Assembly (NCBI RefSeq): GCF_001949145.1
Contig: NW_019091649.1
Coordinates: forward strand, 217,378-270,845
Source: Acanthaster planci
Lineage: Eukaryota > Echinodermata > Asteroidea > Valvatida > Acanthasteridae
DNA length: 53,468 bases
Reading direction: 5' to 3'
Part shown: one piece after another, positions 52,720 to 53,468 of the stretch
How positions within the stretch are numbered: the stretch's first letter is position 1
Layout of the letters: each line of letters begins with the position of its first letter
Notes under the pieces: generated by a model
Told to the model about the DNA's origin: nothing
The model's input: only the letters and a program-made list of their open reading frames with translations
Database searches by the model: none
Position numbers and translations under genes: made by a program

Positions 52720-53468
52720 GTATCAGGCATTCGGTGCACACACCAGTAAACAACCTGTGTAACCCTACTTCCTCGAGCTCTCGGAGTTGTCAGTTAGTTT
52801 TTGCAACCATTAACATTGGGTGTTTTATTTTTAACACAGTTTCACTTTCAGAATATAGTTTTAATCTGGCGGTTGAGTCGAACGTGTCATTTTACGATTG
52901 CAATATCCGTTGAGCTACGGTACTGTCCCCTTAGGCTCTGTATTGTGATTCCGTTTGTAATCGGTCTATCTTTGTACATGTAGCTTTCAGACAAGCCTTG
53001 ATAAGGGAAATTCTCAAAATAAATAAATGATAAAGACTGCTATTTGCATTTTTTTCATGCTGTTATTTCAACCAGTTATCACTTAGCAACGCACTAAAAA
53101 TCAGTGCAAAAGTACCAAAATTTTCCAATTTATACATGCATTTTCCCACTTACTAACCAACCACCCATGCACTCACCCAGCTACGCACCCTATTTTCAGA
53201 TAAAAGCACGACTATTTTAGGGGCTTATTCTGGGAAAAGGGTTAAACCGTGTTTGGTAGTCGTTTTGTGGAGTTTTGCTCGAATGTTTAGTGTTCTTTTC
53301 AACTTCGAATGTAAGGATTTTTTCATTCAACCCCTTTTTGAAAGTGAAATTTATTTTTTTTTATTCCAATATAAACAGGGAAGTTAACTACACCCTGTGC
53401 TTTCAAGCATGGGAAAAATGAAATAGTGTACTTTAAGCAAGTAACTAAACTGAAACTGAAGAACATAT
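52720..53468. other. upstream region of the LRR gene
   Basis: AT-rich sequence 5' of the LRR gene on its strand. It should hold the promoter or a 5' UTR intron, but I see no clear TATA box or initiator. Nothing else recognisable. Confidence 0.4.

Overview
This is eukaryotic nuclear DNA, most likely from a marine invertebrate deuterostome such as an echinoderm or lancelet. I cannot fix the species. The reasons are GT-AG introns from a few hundred bases to 18 kb, AT-rich non-coding DNA full of inverted-repeat elements and microsatellites, a Pumilio protein very close to vertebrate PUM1/PUM2 even in its N-terminal motifs, and a single-exon leucine-rich-repeat receptor gene.

The main gene (plus strand, 1 to 40475) is a Pumilio-family RNA-binding protein. 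I could place 21 coding exons with consistent splice phases. Joined, they give 3366 nt, an exact multiple of three, encoding 1121 residues plus a stop. The first exon is cut by the left edge of the window, so the start codon and extreme N-terminus are missing. Exons 1-15 encode the low-complexity repressor region: the conserved [13 protein letters not shown] and [12 protein letters not shown] motifs, several polyglutamine runs, the [12 protein letters not shown] box and an RRDSLTG site. Exons 16-21 encode the Pumilio homology domain, eight Puf repeats with every RNA-recognition residue intact. A long AT-rich 3' UTR probably follows. A good poly(A) signal lies at 47708, and two exact Pumilio response elements occur within the putative UTR.

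The first 25 kb is almost entirely two introns (17988 and 6464 bp). They contain a Tc1-like miniature transposon, a tRNA-derived SINE fragment, a dispersed repeat pair, a perfect 164-bp tandem duplication, a GGTCTC-rich block and a striking excess of the palindrome TACATGTA. Later introns hold three more inverted-repeat elements and another dispersed repeat pair.

The second gene (minus strand, 50656 to 52698) is a single-exon type I membrane protein: signal peptide, LRRNT cap, about nine LRRs, LRRCT cap, one membrane helix and a roughly 280-residue tail with no domain I recognise. It lies tail-to-tail with the Pumilio gene. Between them is about 3 kb with an (ATA)n-linked dispersed repeat.

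I saw no CRISPR array, rRNA, functional tRNA, operon or defence-like gene cluster, and nothing that amounts to a new biological system. The most distinctive points are the TACATGTA excess, the possible Pumilio autoregulation, a two-residue insertion in the loop between Puf repeats 7 and 8, and the uncharacterised tail of the LRR receptor.
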